From CAZYVD01 sp964651045 (GTDB taxonomy: Bacteria > Zhuqueibacterota > QNDG01 > DSAB01): a stretch of 26,443 bases of DNA. The stretch spans positions 1 through 26,443 of the forward strand of contig CAZYVD010000036.1 in NCBI GenBank assembly GCA_964651045.1. The letters are read 5' to 3'. The position numbers and the translations under genes were made by a program. Of this stretch, positions 24,421 through 26,443 are shown one piece after another (the stretch's first letter is position 1; every line of letters starts with the position of its first letter). The notes beneath the pieces are model-generated. The model made no database searches. It saw only the letters and a list, made by a program, of their open reading frames with translations, and was not told the origin of the DNA.

Positions 24421-25455
24421 TTGGATAGGGCAGATAACAAAGTAACGATTGTAATACCTCATTTTAACGGCGAAGAGATTCTTCGCCGTTGTATTATTTC
24501 GCTCCAAGAGACGGAGTATAAAGATTTCTGTATAGTTGTTGTTGACAATGGATCCACGGATAGAAGCGTGGATATGGTGAGGTCCAGTTTTCCTGATGTT
24601 GTGATTCTCGAGAACCACCGCAACATGGGATTTGCAGCAGGATGCAACACTGGAATACGATTTTCTTCATCACCATTTGTTGTGCTGCTCAACAATGATA
24701 CAGAAGTGACTCCTGGATGGCTCGGTCCACTTTTGGAGGCTGCAGAGAAAGATGAGCTTGTTGCTGCGGTTCAGCCAAAGCTGCTCTCCCTAAGGGAGCC
24801 CGATCGATTCGACTACTGCGGTGGGGCGGGTGGAGAACTCGATATCTTTGGCTATCCCTATGTATGGGGAAGGCTTTTTAACACAATCGAGAAGGATAGA
24901 GGACAGTATGATTCAAAGCGAAGGATATTTTGGGCAAGTGGTGCTGCCATACTCTTGCGGCGCTCCTCACTCGACCGTGTTGGTCTTCTGGATGAAGATT
25001 TCTTCGCCCACATGGAGGAGATCGACCTTTGCTGGCGGTTGCACTGGGCTGGTTATAAGGTAGTATTTGTTCCCCAATCGGTTGTATTTCACAGCTCTGG
25101 TGCAACCCTAAATGAAGACTCCATCCGTAAAATGGTTCTGAATCATAGAAACAGTATAATAATGATTTTAAAAAACCATACTGCAGGAGCCCTGATATGG
25201 ATACTGCCGTTTAGAATCATACTGGAGATCATTACTGCTGCCTCCTCATTTTTTATAAAACAGCCAAAGCGCAGCTTTGCAGTTTTGAGAGGTATGTTTG
25301 GTGTTGTAAGGAAAATTAAAACTGTTTTGGCAGGAAGAAGAGCCGTACGATCGTTGAGATGCATACCAGAGAGTCTCATGTTTCAGCGAATGTATAGAAA
25401 AAGCATAGCAATTGCATATTTTATTAAAGGGATCAGGAGGGCCTGTGATCTTTGA
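24421..25455 (+). CDS. Family 2 glycosyltransferase (WbbL-like)
   Basis: A 344-residue GT-A fold enzyme using a nucleotide sugar, similar to rhamnosyltransferases of O-antigen synthesis. Elements: VTIVIPHFNG at 8-17, VVVDNGSTD at 39-47, the metal-binding LLNNDTE at 89-95, and DEDFFAHMEEIDLCWRLHWAGY with the acidic catalytic pair. A hydrophobic stretch near residues 255-280 may anchor it to the inner membrane. I take the TTG at 24421 as start because the conserved fold begins at residue 8 and no ATG or GTG fits; there is no ribosome site, which lowers certainty on the start. It is 10 bp after the DUF2723 stop. A perfect hairpin lies at codons 16-24. Confidence 0.85.
   Translation: MDRADNKVTIVIPHFNGEEILRRCIISLQETEYKDFCIVVVDNGSTDRSVDMVRSSFPDVVILENHRNMGFAAGCNTGIRFSSSPFVVLLNNDTEVTPGWLGPLLEAAEKDELVAAVQPKLLSLREPDRFDYCGGAGGELDIFGYPYVWGRLFNTIEKDRGQYDSKRRIFWASGAAILLRRSSLDRVGLLDEDFFAHMEEIDLCWRLHWAGYKVVFVPQSVVFHSSGATLNEDSIRKMVLNHRNSIIMILKNHTAGALIWILPFRIILEIITAASSFFIKQPKRSFAVLRGMFGVVRKIKTVLAGRRAVRSLRCIPESLMFQRMYRKSIAIAYFIKGIRRACDL
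24466..24490 (+). other. Perfect 10-bp inverted repeat inside a coding start
   Basis: AACGGCGAAG (24466-24475) and CTTCGCCGTT (24481-24490) are exact inverted copies around AGATT. The RNA would form a GC-rich hairpin spanning codons 16-24 of the GT2 gene. It is followed by GTATTATTTC, not a clean T-run. It could slow translation or act as a weak attenuator of this gene relative to DUF2723. Confidence 0.6.
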
Positions 25456-25488
25456 AGATAAAGAGTTTGATCTTTTTGAGGTGAAAAA

Positions 25489-26443
25489 TTGATCAAAAGG
25501 GTTTTAATCCAGGCATTAAAATTCATCGTCAGCGCATCTCTCATACTACTGCTTATTAGCAGGATTGGAATTCACAATATTGGAGATCAGATTAGTTCTG
25601 TTCGCTATGAGTGGATTGTTTTGGCGTTGATCATATTTACAGCAAGCCATTTTTTAGGCACTTTTCAATGGTGGTTGATTCTCCGCTCCCAAAGAATAGA
25701 TGTAGATTTAAAGAAAGTTTTATCATTCTATTATGTAGGAATCTTTTTTAATAATTTTCTCATTGGAGGCATCGGAGGTGATTTTTTCCGAATGATCGAT
25801 ATCCACAGGTATTCTTCGAGTGATACCGGGGCAGTCTCATCTGTGTTTCTCGATAGATTTGTTGGACTCTTGGTTCTATCTGCAATGGCTGTTTTTACAA
25901 TACCATGGATGTTTCTTTATGCTCATATTCCTCTCTACTATCGGCTCTTTCTGCTGGTTTTAATCTTATGCTGGATCGTTGCACTCATAGTTCTCTACAA
26001 CAGGAGTTTTGCACGATATTTCTACTGGCTTATACGCAGAGCCATTCCTAAGAGTCTTCATGCAAAGGTACGTGAAGTATACGACCAGATACATGGATTT
26101 GGGAAGAGAGGCAGAGTTGTTCTCCATGTGCTTTTAATATCTGTTATCATCCAGAGTGGGAGAATATTGATGCATTATTTTGTAGGGCGTTCTCTCGGGG
26201 CAGGGCTTTCTCCTCTATATTTTTTCCTGATAATACCATTTGTGGCAATCATGGCAAGTCTGCCAGTGAGTGCCGGAGGAATTGGAATAAGGGAATCCAC
26301 TGCAAGCCTTTTGTTTGGACTTGTTGGATTGAAGTCTTCAATCTCTGTGCCAATGGAATTTGTGGCCTATCTTGTGGCTGTGGTTGCGAGTTTGCCTGGA
26401 TTTATTATTTTCATAACAAGAAAGAAAATTTTTGCAGAGAGTA
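25489..26443 (+). CDS. UPF0104/YbhN-type membrane protein (3' cut by window)
   Basis: The first 318 codons of an inner-membrane protein of the lysylphosphatidylglycerol-synthase-transmembrane/AglD-like family (flippase-like proteins). The family hallmarks are present: GGIGGDFFR at about residue 98-106, the LDRFVGL motif shortly after, and PVSAGGIGIRE near residue 260. About seven hydrophobic segments are visible. Many members sit beside glycosyltransferases and are suspected to move or modify lipid-linked substrates. The start is TTG, preceded by GAGGTGA at 25478-25484. It follows the GT2 gene by 33 bp. The frame is still open at the window end, so the C-terminus is unknown. Confidence 0.85.
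   Translation, partial: MIKRVLIQALKFIVSASLILLLISRIGIHNIGDQISSVRYEWIVLALIIFTASHFLGTFQWWLILRSQRIDVDLKKVLSFYYVGIFFNNFLIGGIGGDFFRMIDIHRYSSSDTGAVSSVFLDRFVGLLVLSAMAVFTIPWMFLYAHIPLYYRLFLLVLILCWIVALIVLYNRSFARYFYWLIRRAIPKSLHAKVREVYDQIHGFGKRGRVVLHVLLISVIIQSGRILMHYFVGRSLGAGLSPLYFFLIIPFVAIMASLPVSAGGIGIRESTASLLFGLVGLKSSISVPMEFVAYLVAVVASLPGFIIFITRKKIFAES

Overview
The window looks like a piece of chromosome from a poorly sampled Gram-negative-type bacterium. The evidence is complete bacterial housekeeping genes (ffh, rpsP, khpA, rimM, trmD, rplS, uvrC, valS, recG), a predicted outer-membrane barrel protein, secreted proteins with signal peptides, and a large DUF2723 (GT117-like) membrane protein with a DUF1844 protein nearby. 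Low GC, strong use of AGA/AGG and ATA codons, and the DUF2723/DUF1844/DUF4139 set suggest the FCB superphylum or a nearby candidate phylum. This placement is inference and was not checked by search.

Region 1 (1-3283) differs from the rest. It holds the 3' end of an unrecognised protein and, facing it, two tandem minus-strand genes for extremely cysteine-rich proteins with a repeated CCGDDxxEY motif. I associate that style with DPANN-type archaeal metagenome proteins. The upstream gene has no usable start: its frame stays coding up to about 3240-3280, meets a stop at 3281-3283, and the sequence then becomes visibly AT-richer. This is a deletion, an insertion boundary or a chimeric contig join.

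Region 2 (3284-7456) is accessory: a DUF6883/DUF4926 two-gene unit, two dispersed palindromic repeats, a minus-strand lipoprotein-like PKD plus leucine-rich-repeat protein, about 590 bp of AT-rich DNA, a TauE/SafE permease with its own terminator, and a small predicted beta-barrel protein.

Region 3 (7461-12054) is a translation and secretion operon: TrmH-type methyltransferase, ffh, rpsP, khpA, rimM, trmD, rplS, ending in a strong intrinsic terminator. S16 starts at TTG and carries an unusual lysine/glutamate-rich tail of about 95 residues.

Region 4 (12073-21604) carries a sirtuin, uvrC, valS, a DUF4139 secreted protein, recG and a DUF1844 protein. The 351-bp uvrC-valS gap is the most structured non-coding stretch: a canonical terminator pointing to the minus strand, a minus-strand promoter whose spacer is a near-perfect dyad, and a plus-strand promoter for valS. 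Together they suggest an unannotated antisense-oriented small RNA of about 125 nt.

Region 5 (21693-end) is an envelope glycan group: DUF2723/GT117-like glycosyltransferase, a GT2 glycosyltransferase with a perfect 10-bp-stem hairpin inside its coding start, and a UPF0104/YbhN-type membrane protein cut by the window end. I saw no tRNA, rRNA, CRISPR array or transposase.
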